Shown piece after piece: positions 1 through 7,877 of a stretch of 64,000 nucleotides of DNA. Position 1 is the first letter of the stretch, and each line of letters opens with the position of its first letter. The notes under the pieces are model-generated. The model saw nothing but the letters and a program-made list of their open reading frames with translations. It had not been told where the DNA came from and searched no databases. The stretch is from contig JACJWC010000019.1 in NCBI GenBank assembly GCA_020637335.1, positions 30,840 through 94,839 on the forward strand. The letters run 5' to 3'. The position numbers were made by a program, and so were the translations under genes. Source of the DNA: Acidobacteriota bacterium. Its GTDB lineage: Bacteria; Acidobacteriota; Holophagae; Acanthopleuribacterales; Acanthopleuribacteraceae.

Positions 1-1776
1 ATTTTGTTCCGCACCTTCCACAATGAACAAAGCCCTGAGGATGAAAAGGAACATCTCACCCGCCAGGTCTATCTGCTGACGCGCACCCCACCTCAAGAAA
101 TTTTGGATCTGGCCAGATCCCTGGGCGTGCTCGCCAATCTGTTCCAGCGCAAGGCCATGATCCCCAAATTCGAACGCATGTTGAGGGAGCACCCGTGGGA
201 ACACCCGATCGTGGTGGCGATGCTGGGTGGTTATCGCTCAGAAGAAGGACTTAACCTGCTACTCGAATGGTTGGCCCACGAGGAAGACCCTGAAGGCATG
301 ACACATTTACTGAAGGCTATCAGCCAATTTGAGCTCAAAAGCCTTCCCAAACAGGTTTGGAAATTCCTCCAAAACCAAAGCTCAGACGACAAAATGCCTC
401 ATTTGGTCCAAATAGTGCTCCGCTGTGACGCGCGGCAAGAAATTCTCCAACAACTTGAGTTTAATAATGAACCCTTTTGGCTTGCCCTGATGGAGCACCT
501 AATTGTCGCCCCATTTCCGGGAAGTAATAGTATTGTTTTCAATGTATTACGACAAAAGGCCCGATCGCATAAGTACTATATTGCAGCCCTCAAAGTGGCC
601 GCCAATATCAAAACCAGCGAAAGTGCGGACTTGGTCCGTCCCTACACCACTGCGCGTTGGCCCTGGTCTCTGCGCGCCCAGGCCCTTGCAGCTTATATGC
701 AGAATTCCAATGGGCGCTGGTTAGCGGAAATCGATGAGTTAACTCAACCCGCAGAGGGCCAGGATGGCGAAGAAATCTGGCTTGAAATGGTCAACATCCT
801 GAAAAAAGATGTGAGCCCCATTTACGCGTCAGGACGCGGCTTACGCCTCCAGCCCTGGCTCCCTTTTCTGAAACACCCCAAGCCGAGCATCGCCTTGTTG
901 GCCCTGAACATTCTCCAGCTCCAGGATCCGTTGGATTATGAAGAACCCCAGGTTTGGACAGAATTTTTGCAAAACTGGGTCCAGGTCCTCAACGAAAACG
1001 AATCGGAAATGAAAACCCTTATCCTGCGCATTTTGGGTGATTTAAAAACACTAGCGCACCTCAACACCCCCAACTCGTTGGCCGAATTTCTCGAAGAATT
1101 CGCCAATCTCAACCACTACCATCGCGGGCGCTGGATGTTAATGCTCTCGCAAAATGCCCAAACCTTGTGCAAAACGATCGACCCCGATCAACAAACCGAG
1201 TTCAGCTCCGAAATGGTTCGCTTTTTTGAGGAGTTTTATCACGAGCCAGTCATGCTCAAAGCGCTTATCCATGTAATGAGTTTTTCCAAACTGCCCGTCT
1301 TCCGCCAAATTTTTGAGGAACTGGCCCGTCACCCAAATGAGGAAATCGCCAGCCAGGCCAAACAAACGATTGATCAAAAACCCTCTTCAGGCATCAGTAT
1401 CAAGCGGGTCTGGATAATTGATGACAGTCAGATGATTGCGCGCTCCCTGACGAACTTCTTAAACAAAATGGGGTTTGAGGTTCAGTTTTGGACCCGCTAC
1501 CAATCTTTGGCGGGTGAACAGCCTCCGGACCTTCTCATTCTGGATTACTTCGTCGGCTCCGACCTGGGACCCAATATCTGGCGCGAACTCAGTGACCAAT
1601 GGGAGATGGAACCACCCGTCATATACATCACTTCGAGCCGAAATGAAGAAGTACATCACCATATTCAGCGAGAAACTCCACACGCCCCGCTTCTTCTTAA
1701 ACCATTTCCCCTGAGTAAATTGTTAGAATGTATTGAGGACATCCGATTGCAAGGTCAGCAATCGGCTGCCACGTGA
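1..1776 (+). CDS. Helical-repeat protein with C-terminal response-regulator receiver domain (5' partial)
   Basis: The reading frame is open to the left edge (a TTG lies at base 4), so the true start is probably outside the window. Roughly the first 460 visible residues are alpha-helical and leucine-rich in a HEAT-like pattern with no recognisable catalytic motif. The last ~120 residues are a canonical receiver domain: acidic pair in WIIDDS near residue 472, phospho-acceptor Asp in LILDYF near 514, Ser/Thr in YITSS and Lys in LLLKPF near 566. A receiver at the C-terminus of a repeat scaffold suggests phosphorylation-controlled protein-protein interaction rather than DNA binding, because there is no output domain after the receiver. 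The next gene is the ccm operon, about 45 bp downstream, on the same strand. The receiver call is firm; the HEAT assignment is by pattern only. Confidence 0.75.
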   Translation: MLFRTFHNEQSPEDEKEHLTRQVYLLTRTPPQEILDLARSLGVLANLFQRKAMIPKFERMLREHPWEHPIVVAMLGGYRSEEGLNLLLEWLAHEEDPEGMTHLLKAISQFELKSLPKQVWKFLQNQSSDDKMPHLVQIVLRCDARQEILQQLEFNNEPFWLALMEHLIVAPFPGSNSIVFNVLRQKARSHKYYIAALKVAANIKTSESADLVRPYTTARWPWSLRAQALAAYMQNSNGRWLAEIDELTQPAEGQDGEEIWLEMVNILKKDVSPIYASGRGLRLQPWLPFLKHPKPSIALLALNILQLQDPLDYEEPQVWTEFLQNWVQVLNENESEMKTLILRILGDLKTLAHLNTPNSLAEFLEEFANLNHYHRGRWMLMLSQNAQTLCKTIDPDQQTEFSSEMVRFFEEFYHEPVMLKALIHVMSFSKLPVFRQIFEELARHPNEEIASQAKQTIDQKPSSGISIKRVWIIDDSQMIARSLTNFLNKMGFEVQFWTRYQSLAGEQPPDLLILDYFVGSDLGPNIWRELSDQWEMEPPVIYITSSRNEEVHHHIQRETPHAPLLLKPFPLSKLLECIEDIRLQGQQSAAT

Positions 1777-1822
1777 AGTTTTCGCCTTTCGCGTTGGACG
1801 CGAAAGGTCAAGTGAGGCCAAT

Positions 1823-2236
1823 ATGCATTTAAAACTGTGGGTTCCTATTCTTCTGATCTTGGGCGGCATTTCGTGGATGATGGTGACCAACCTCAACGCA
1901 TCCGACCAGTCTTTTAAGGTCAACGAGCTGCCCTCTGACCTAACCGACTTAACCCAACAAATAAAAATCAAGGGCCGCATTGTGGCCGGCAGCATTGATA
2001 AAACCGTGCCTCCTGTTAAGTTTGTTATTCAGGAAGGGGGTCGCGAATTACCCGTACGCTATGTCGGAAAAGAGCCCTTGCCTGACCTGTTTAAGGACCA
2101 TGCCGAAACCCAAGTAACGGGTACCATGGCCAAGGACGGAGTGTTTGATGCCGTTCATCTGCAAGCAAAATGTGCTTCCAAATACGAAGCGATGGCACCA
2201 ACCGAAACCGCCAACCAACCGGCACAAGTCAATTAA
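1823..2236 (+). CDS. ccmE: Cytochrome c maturation haem chaperone CcmE, CxxxY variant
   Basis: This is a 137-residue protein with an N-terminal membrane anchor (residues ~5-22) and a periplasmic OB-fold-like domain typical of CcmE, which receives haem from CcmC and passes it to CcmF. The start is the ATG at 1823, preceded by GAGG at suitable spacing; the same frame is open further upstream. The haem-binding motif near the C-terminus reads KCASKY (Cys117, Tyr121), so the usual covalent haem-binding His is replaced by Cys. Cys-type CcmE is known from archaea and Desulfovibrio-type bacteria, where it accompanies Ccm systems lacking CcmH. It is the first gene of the ccm operon here. Identity is supported by the family pattern (GSI..., VxF.I..., V.Y.G..PDLF) and by ccmF, A, B and C following. 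Confidence 0.88.
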   Translation: MHLKLWVPILLILGGISWMMVTNLNASDQSFKVNELPSDLTDLTQQIKIKGRIVAGSIDKTVPPVKFVIQEGGRELPVRYVGKEPLPDLFKDHAETQVTGTMAKDGVFDAVHLQAKCASKYEAMAPTETANQPAQVN

Positions 2237-2262
2237 ATCGCAATAAATAAAGAGAGGTTCAC

Positions 2263-4287
2263 GTGGGTAGCTTGGGCAACCTCGCCCTGATGGGCGGATT
2301 CGCGTTTTCAATTTTCGGTACACTTGCAGCTTTGGTCTCGGCCATTCGGGTTTCGGAAACCCTGCGGGTAGCCGCCAAACGGGCATTTTATGCAACCTGC
2401 GTTTGCGTGCTGATCGCTGTGATCTGTTTGGCTGGCCTGCTGGTGACCGACCAGTACCGCTACACCTACGTTTACAGCTACTCCAATCTACACCTGCCCT
2501 TGAAATTCAAACTAACTGCAGTCTGGGCCGGGCACCAGGGCTCCTTGCTATGGTGGTCTCTGATTCTATCGGCCTGGACCTCCGTTTTCCTGTTTGCAAC
2601 CCGAAAATTGAGCCGACTTTTGCTTTCCTGGTCCTATGTTTTTATCGGCTTGGCCTTAATCTTTTTCCTATCGATCAATAATTTTAATGCCAATCCATTT
2701 GAAGTTTGGTCGCAAGTCGTTCCCGAAGTCGGTTTACAACCGCTGTTCCCTGCGGATGGTCGCGGCCTGAACCCACAGTTGCAACACTGGGCCATGATCA
2801 TCCACCCACCGTTGCTTTATGCCGGCTATATTGGCTTTCTCTTCCCGTTTGCCATCGCTTTGGCTGCCTTAATCGTGCGTTTAGAGGGCCGCGAATGGAT
2901 TCGGATCACGCGACTTTGGACCTTAACAACCTGGCTGATTTTATCGGTCGGTATCGTTTTAGGTGGCGCCTGGGCCTACATGGAATTGGGCTGGGGTGGT
3001 TACTGGGCATGGGACCCGGTTGAAAATGCTTCCTTTATGCCTTGGCTCCTGGGCACCGCATTCCTGCACTCGGTTATGGGCCAAGAGACGCGCGGCATGT
3101 TCAAACTGTGGAACGTCGTGCTCATCGTTGGCACCTACCTGATGTGTATCTTTGGCACGTTCATCACCCGTTCGGGGTTAATCAGCTCCGTTCATGCCTT
3201 TGCCGAAAGTGAAATATGGATTTATTTCCTGGTTTATTTGTTGGTAAACCTGTTCTTGGGCGCGCTGGTCACGGTTTGGCGCTTAGACCAGCTGCGCGAT
3301 GACAATAATTTAAACAACGTCACCAGCCGTGAAGGATCGCTACTCTTCAACAATATTCTGTTCTTCAGTATTTGCGGAACCATGTTAGCCGCTACCATGT
3401 ACCCCATCCTGACTGAGTGGTTATTTGGCAAAAAAATCGAGTTGCGACACGGCTTTTACAACATCGTAGAGTTGCCCATCTTCATGCTGCTGCTCGTCCT
3501 CATGGCTTTTGGTCCGATTTTGCTGTGGAAAAAATCCGCCGATCGTCAAATTTTAAAGAAAATTCGCTGGGGCCTGGTCGCCGGCGTGATTGCGTTCCTG
3601 GCTGGCATTCCCATCTTGAGTCAAAGCCGATTTGCCTATTTTTCCTTTCCGGTTCTTTCCTTTTTAATCACCGTTCTCATTCAAGATTTTGCCACCGCGA
3701 TCTGGCAACGCAGCAAGCGGGCCAAAGAAAACCTGCTTTCAGCATTCTTGTCCTTGGTGCGCATGAACCAACGCCGTTATGGCGGATATGTGGTCCACTT
3801 CGGCGTATTTTTAATTGCCTTGGGCATTACGGGCACGGCCTTTAATCAGGAAACGAAACAAGATGTTGCCCTGGGCGAGTCGGCGATCGTTGGACCCTTT
3901 GCCTTTCAGGTTGCGGATGTTAAGCAGGAAGAGACCAACAACTACTCGGCACTGCTGGCCACAATAAACCTGCTCAAAGACGGCAAAAAAATTAGCGAAT
4001 TGCATCCTGAACAACGCTTTTACAAAGCCTCGCGCTCGCAAGCAAGTGAAGTGGCTATTGAAACCCATTTCAACCGAGATTTTTATGTGGTTCTCGCCGG
4101 TCTTTCGGACCAACACACGGCCGAACATCCCACCGTGGTCCTACATATTTACGTGAACCCGCTAGTGATTTGGGTCTGGATTGGCACCGTGATTTTTGTC
4201 TGTGGCACCTTACTGAGCATGTTTGGTCATCGCTTACCCGAACGGGTCCGCCAGGAACATTCGCTGATGGAAGGAGAACCGGCCTGA
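2263..4287 (+). CDS. ccmF: Haem lyase CcmF
   Basis: This 674-residue polytopic inner-membrane protein matches CcmF, the haem-lyase subunit that attaches haem to apocytochrome c CxxCH motifs. The tryptophan-rich periplasmic WWD-type signature is clear (WGGYWAWDPVENASF around residues 245-260), with conserved His residues in IHPPLLYAG and near HSVMGQ. About 14 or more hydrophobic segments are spread along the length, which is normal for the family. The start is GTG at 2263 with GAGAGG upstream. The stop overlaps the next start (TGATG at 4285-4289), showing translational coupling. There is no sign of truncation. Confidence 0.95.
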   Translation: MGSLGNLALMGGFAFSIFGTLAALVSAIRVSETLRVAAKRAFYATCVCVLIAVICLAGLLVTDQYRYTYVYSYSNLHLPLKFKLTAVWAGHQGSLLWWSLILSAWTSVFLFATRKLSRLLLSWSYVFIGLALIFFLSINNFNANPFEVWSQVVPEVGLQPLFPADGRGLNPQLQHWAMIIHPPLLYAGYIGFLFPFAIALAALIVRLEGREWIRITRLWTLTTWLILSVGIVLGGAWAYMELGWGGYWAWDPVENASFMPWLLGTAFLHSVMGQETRGMFKLWNVVLIVGTYLMCIFGTFITRSGLISSVHAFAESEIWIYFLVYLLVNLFLGALVTVWRLDQLRDDNNLNNVTSREGSLLFNNILFFSICGTMLAATMYPILTEWLFGKKIELRHGFYNIVELPIFMLLLVLMAFGPILLWKKSADRQILKKIRWGLVAGVIAFLAGIPILSQSRFAYFSFPVLSFLITVLIQDFATAIWQRSKRAKENLLSAFLSLVRMNQRRYGGYVVHFGVFLIALGITGTAFNQETKQDVALGESAIVGPFAFQVADVKQEETNNYSALLATINLLKDGKKISELHPEQRFYKASRSQASEVAIETHFNRDFYVVLAGLSDQHTAEHPTVVLHIYVNPLVIWVWIGTVIFVCGTLLSMFGHRLPERVRQEHSLMEGEPA

Positions 4288-4730
4288 TGCTCATCGCAGG
4301 TTTTGGATTCATGTTGTTAATGGCCTTGTGGATTGCCGCGCCCTTGTGGCGAAGCCACAGCGCACACCAGAGTTTAGATGCAACGGCCGCTGCCGAACGG
4401 GTAGATTTCCTGATGCGCTCCCTGGCCAATGCGCAGAAAGCGCACAATCGCAAACGGATCGGCGAAGAGGATTACCACAACATCGAACGGCGTTTGGTCT
4501 TGCAAATCGCCAAAATCTACCATCAGGGTGGAGATATCGATCCTGAAACGGCCTGCCCTGCCTGTTTCGCGGCTACCGATCCCAAAGGTCGTTACTGCGG
4601 CAAATGTGGTGAAAGCCTACCCGGCCAAGAGGCAAGTTCATGTTCCAACTGCGGCAAAACCTGTGAAGCGCACTTCAAATTTTGCCCGCATTGCGGGGCG
4701 GCCAACGCGTTGATTGAGGCGGACGCTTGA
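4287..4730 (+). CDS. CcmI-like membrane protein with cytoplasmic double zinc ribbon
   Basis: This 147-residue protein starts at the ATG overlapping the ccmF stop, with AAGGAG just upstream. An N-terminal transmembrane helix (residues ~1-22) is followed by a charged helical stretch containing AERVDFLMRSL and EEDYHNIERRL, which resembles the N-terminal membrane/coiled-coil part of CcmI. CcmI's C-terminal TPR region is absent. In its place are four Cys pairs (CPAC, CGKC, CSNC, CPHC) forming two zinc ribbons. It sits where ccmG/ccmH/ccmI genes are often found and overlaps ccmA. The zinc ribbons and membrane helix are seen directly; the relationship to CcmI is an inference from pattern and position. 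It could be a scaffold for the CcmABCD or CcmF complex. Confidence 0.7.
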   Translation: MLIAGFGFMLLMALWIAAPLWRSHSAHQSLDATAAAERVDFLMRSLANAQKAHNRKRIGEEDYHNIERRLVLQIAKIYHQGGDIDPETACPACFAATDPKGRYCGKCGESLPGQEASSCSNCGKTCEAHFKFCPHCGAANALIEADA

Positions 4731-5434
4731 GTTTTCGGGTCCACCTCGAGGCAGTCAGCAAAAACTTCGGCGAGGTGCAGGCCCTTCACCCGCTCACCGC
4801 TCAATTGGGGCCCGGCGAACGCATTGCCTTGATGGGCCACAACGGTGCAGGGAAAACAACTTTGCTGACCGTCATTGCTTCATTAAGCAAGGCCAGCACG
4901 GGTAACGTCCATTATTTAGATGGTGATCGCGAGCTAAAAAAGAAGCCAGAGATCCGCCAGCGTCTATCGTTGCTCAGCCACCAGCCCATGCTCTACCCAG
5001 ACCTCAGCATTTTGGAAAACTTCCTGTTTTTTTCGCGCATGTACGACTTGGGATTGAGCAAAGACGCCATTTTGGATCACTTGGATGCGGTTGGCATGAG
5101 CGGAGACCCGAATCGCCTGGTTCGCGCCTGTTCGCAAGGCATGACTCAACGCCTGGCCTTTGCACGGGCCATGTTGCATCGACCCGAGTTGCTACTGCTC
5201 GATGAACCCTTTAGCGGCCTGGATATCCGCGGGATAGAGCGGGTGCAAAAACTCCTGCGCGATTTTTCCGGAACGGTGGTAATGGTCTCGCATGAAGTTG
5301 ACCATTGCCATGCGCTAATGGACGAATTTTGGATCCTGAGACGTGGGCGCCTGGTTAAAAAGCTGCAACGGACCCAGTATGATCGCGCCCAGTTGGAAGC
5401 AGAGTTCCGCAGCGAACTGCCGGAGGAGCTTTAA
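4727..5434 (+). CDS. ccmA: Haem exporter ABC ATPase CcmA
   Basis: This 235-residue ABC ATPase has Walker A GHNGAGKTT (~residues 37-45), a signature region SQGMTQRLAFAR, and Walker B LLLLDEPFSGLD, followed by the H-loop region VSHEVDH. With CcmB, CcmC and CcmD it forms the complex that releases holo-CcmE in the inner membrane. The start is TTG at 4727, overlapping the previous stop as TTGA. It overlaps ccmB at 5434. Length and neighbours fit CcmA; without the context it would be called a generic ABC ATPase. Confidence 0.93.
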   Translation: MSFRVHLEAVSKNFGEVQALHPLTAQLGPGERIALMGHNGAGKTTLLTVIASLSKASTGNVHYLDGDRELKKKPEIRQRLSLLSHQPMLYPDLSILENFLFFSRMYDLGLSKDAILDHLDAVGMSGDPNRLVRACSQGMTQRLAFARAMLHRPELLLLDEPFSGLDIRGIERVQKLLRDFSGTVVMVSHEVDHCHALMDEFWILRRGRLVKKLQRTQYDRAQLEAEFRSELPEEL

Positions 5435-6108
5435 TGTCATCACCGGCCATCTCCACGCTTAAAATGATGTTGGCCAAAGATCTAGTGCGGGAAATGCGCT
5501 CCAAAGAGATCTTTTTGTCCAGCTTCCTGTTCTCGGTCATTCTTATGGCCGCCTTCCACTTCGCCTCTGCCGCCAACCGCATGCCGATCGAATACATCCC
5601 AACCACCGCCTTGTGGGTCTGTATTTTATTTAGTGGCACCTTGGGTTTGAACCGCACCCATGCCTCTGAACTCAAAAACGGCTGCTTTCGTGCCCTAATG
5701 CTGGCACCCAAAGAAGCGGGCTGGATTTATTTGGCCAAAGTGACCAGCAATGCATTGCTTTTGGGTTTCACCCTGTGCCTGTTAGTGCCCATCCTCGTGC
5801 TCTTTTTTCAATTCAATCCCGGGTCCGCTTTGTTCCCGCTTTTGTTGAGCCTGATTCTGGGCATCCTCGGTTTTGTCGCTGTCGGAACGGTCATCGTTGC
5901 GGTAACCGCAAACACGCGAATGAGTGATATTCTTTTTCCCATCATTCAGCTCCCGCTTCAGGTCCCTGTCCTGATCGCGGGAACACAAGCCACCCAATTG
6001 TGTTTGGAAGGCAAAACCCCAACCGATTGGTGGCAATTTCTGGTTGCAATTAATGTGGTGTACTTGAGTATCGGATTTTTGGTTTACGAATTTTTATTGG
6101 AGGAATGA
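5434..6108 (+). CDS. ccmB: Haem exporter permease CcmB
   Basis: This 224-residue integral membrane protein with about six hydrophobic segments lies immediately downstream of ccmA (overlapping start and stop). The early sequence (KDLVREMRSKEI) and the segment around LFSGTLGLNRTHASELKNGC match the CcmB family, the membrane partner of CcmA in the holo-CcmE release complex. The family length is about 220 residues, so it appears complete. ccmC follows after one base. Confidence 0.93.
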   Translation: MSSPAISTLKMMLAKDLVREMRSKEIFLSSFLFSVILMAAFHFASAANRMPIEYIPTTALWVCILFSGTLGLNRTHASELKNGCFRALMLAPKEAGWIYLAKVTSNALLLGFTLCLLVPILVLFFQFNPGSALFPLLLSLILGILGFVAVGTVIVAVTANTRMSDILFPIIQLPLQVPVLIAGTQATQLCLEGKTPTDWWQFLVAINVVYLSIGFLVYEFLLEE

Positions 6109-6109
6109 C

Positions 6110-6817
6110 ATGACTGCCAGGAAACTGCTAATCCATGCAATCTTTTTGGCCCTGCTCATTGCGGTCATGGAATGTGCCATTCTGTGGGCTTTGGTGATTG
6201 CACCTGCCGACCGGGAACAGGGCGACGTTCAAAGAATCTTCTATTTCCATCTCGGCAGCATTTGGCCGGCGTTTTTGGCCTTTTTCTATGTTTTGTACGG
6301 CTCCATCGCCTATTTAGTCACCCGAAAGCAGATTTTTGACCATCGGGCCTTTGTAGCCGGACAGGTCGGTCTGGCGTTTGGTTCGCTGGTTTTGATAACG
6401 GGACCGATCTGGGCGAAACCGACTTGGGGCATCTGGTGGACCTGGGATGCACGGCTCACCTCCATGTTGGTTTTGTGGTTAATTTTTTTGGGCTACGTCA
6501 TGCTGCGCGACTATATTGATGACGCTACAAAACGCGAGCGCCTGAGTGCGATCCTCGGTATTGCCGGCGGGGTCATGGTGCCTTTTGTCTACCTTTCAAC
6601 CCGGTGGTTTGAGACCCAACACCCCTCTCCGGTCATCATGGGCGATAAGGAGAGCGGGATAAAGGATCCGCAAATGGTTAATGCCCTTTTGCTGGCACTG
6701 GCCGCCTTTTCGCTTCTGGCCATTTATTTTTGGCGACGCGGTATTGAATTGGTCCACAGCGATGCACGCTTACAAGCCTTGCGCAGACGAACATTGGATT
6801 TGGAGGAAAATGTATGA
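6110..6817 (+). CDS. ccmC: Haem delivery protein CcmC
   Basis: This 235-residue polytopic protein of the haem-handling protein family has the tryptophan-rich WWTWDARLT motif near residues 108-116. Flanking haem-ligand His residues are at ~47 (FYFHLG) and ~171 (ETQHPSP). CcmC presents haem to CcmE. An AGGAATGACATG context gives a clear start, and the stop overlaps ccmD as ATGA. Six transmembrane segments are expected and appear to be present. Confidence 0.95.
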   Translation: MTARKLLIHAIFLALLIAVMECAILWALVIAPADREQGDVQRIFYFHLGSIWPAFLAFFYVLYGSIAYLVTRKQIFDHRAFVAGQVGLAFGSLVLITGPIWAKPTWGIWWTWDARLTSMLVLWLIFLGYVMLRDYIDDATKRERLSAILGIAGGVMVPFVYLSTRWFETQHPSPVIMGDKESGIKDPQMVNALLLALAAFSLLAIYFWRRGIELVHSDARLQALRRRTLDLEENV

Positions 6818-6981
6818 AAAATCTCGGTTACCTGGCCAGTGCCTACACGGCCATTTGGTTGGTTCTCAGCTTTTTTCTGGCCAAGCTCTACATGAGAAAC
6901 CAGAAATTGAACCGTGAAATCGACCAATTGGAAACACGCATCAAGGAATTGGAGAGCAAGCGAGGATCCGGCGCCGAATGA
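6814..6981 (+). CDS. ccmD: CcmD-like small membrane protein
   Basis: This is a 55-residue reading frame starting at an ATG that overlaps the ccmC stop, with TGGAGGAAA upstream. It contains one transmembrane helix (about residues 8-26, starting YLASAYTAIWLV) followed by a charged coiled-coil tail rich in Glu, Lys and Arg. Size, topology and position after ccmC are those of CcmD, the small adaptor of the CcmABC complex. Sequence conservation in CcmD is very low, so the call rests mainly on position. The stop overlaps the next start by 4 bp. Confidence 0.8.
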   Translation: MKNLGYLASAYTAIWLVLSFFLAKLYMRNQKLNREIDQLETRIKELESKRGSGAE

Positions 6982-7745
6982 AGGTTTCCGTCTATTACGA
7001 GGTGATTGGAGAGGGCGCCAAGGCGATTCTGGTTTCACCGGGCTTAACCCAAACGTGTGCCAATTGGCGAACCCTGTGCCGCCAGAATCCCCAATACACC
7101 TGGGTCGTTTATGACCCGAGAGGTCAGGGCAAATCGCCTTTGGGCGAGCAGCCTTACCAATTGGATGACCATGTGGAGGACCTGCTGGGCGTGCTGGACC
7201 AAACGGGTATCAAAAAGCCGCTCCTGGCTGGTTTTAGTCACGGCGGACGGGTATCCATTAGAGCGGTTACGACTTATCCGCATTTATTTGATCGACTTTT
7301 GTTGGTTTCGACCGCCACCCATGTGAGTCCTTGGCGCAAAGCGACTTTGCGGTCCTGGTATGAGTGTTTGGTCTTGGGCGGGGTTGAAGGCTTGGCTTGG
7401 TGCTCGCTACCGACCATAGTGGGTCCCAAAATTCTCAATAAATTCGAGGACCCGGAATTTCTCGTAAAAGGTACGGTTCATCGCAATAACCGCGAAGGTC
7501 TATTGGCCATGTTTGAGGGCTTGAAAAACTATCCCAATGCGCTCGACGACTTGCCAAATATCTCGCTACCGACCCTTTTCTTGCGCGGCGAGCAAGACCA
7601 GTTGGTGACGTTTGAGGATGAACGCAATATCGCCCGATTTGTCGCCAAAGCCGAATGGGCAAGCCATTCCGATTGTGGCCATACCGTTTCCCTAGAAGAC
7701 AGCGAATGGTTTTTAGGTCAAATCCAACGCTTTTTCCCCGCTTGA
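6978..7745 (+). CDS. Alpha/beta hydrolase
   Basis: This 255-residue alpha/beta-hydrolase-fold protein has nucleophile elbow GFSHGG, an acidic residue in GEQDQLV and a C-terminal catalytic His in SDCGHTVSLED. An oxyanion region (VSPGL) follows the first strands. No signal peptide is visible, so it is probably cytoplasmic. The substrate cannot be named. It is translationally coupled to ccmD (ATGA overlap) and so is part of the ccm transcript, although no link between an esterase and haem maturation is established. Confidence 0.85.
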   Translation: MKVSVYYEVIGEGAKAILVSPGLTQTCANWRTLCRQNPQYTWVVYDPRGQGKSPLGEQPYQLDDHVEDLLGVLDQTGIKKPLLAGFSHGGRVSIRAVTTYPHLFDRLLLVSTATHVSPWRKATLRSWYECLVLGGVEGLAWCSLPTIVGPKILNKFEDPEFLVKGTVHRNNREGLLAMFEGLKNYPNALDDLPNISLPTLFLRGEQDQLVTFEDERNIARFVAKAEWASHSDCGHTVSLEDSEWFLGQIQRFFPA

Positions 7746-7845
7746 TGTCTTTCACATTCAAGCCAACACCCTTCTTGGCCGAAATAGGAGGTGGGAAGCA
7801 CAGATGCCTAAACGTGCAGCATGGCATCGGCGATTCGCGCTCTGC

Positions 7846-7851
7846 TATAAT
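7846..7851 (+). promoter_or_regulatory. Candidate -10 box for the TPR/CNBD gene
   Basis: A perfect TATAAT lies 26 bp before the likely GTG start at 7878, in a 130 bp gap after the ccm operon. The best -35 match about 18 bp upstream is weak (TGGCAT at 7822-7827), so this is suggestive only. Confidence 0.4.
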
Positions 7852-7877
7852 GGCGCAGTTCCTGCGAGGTGGACCCG

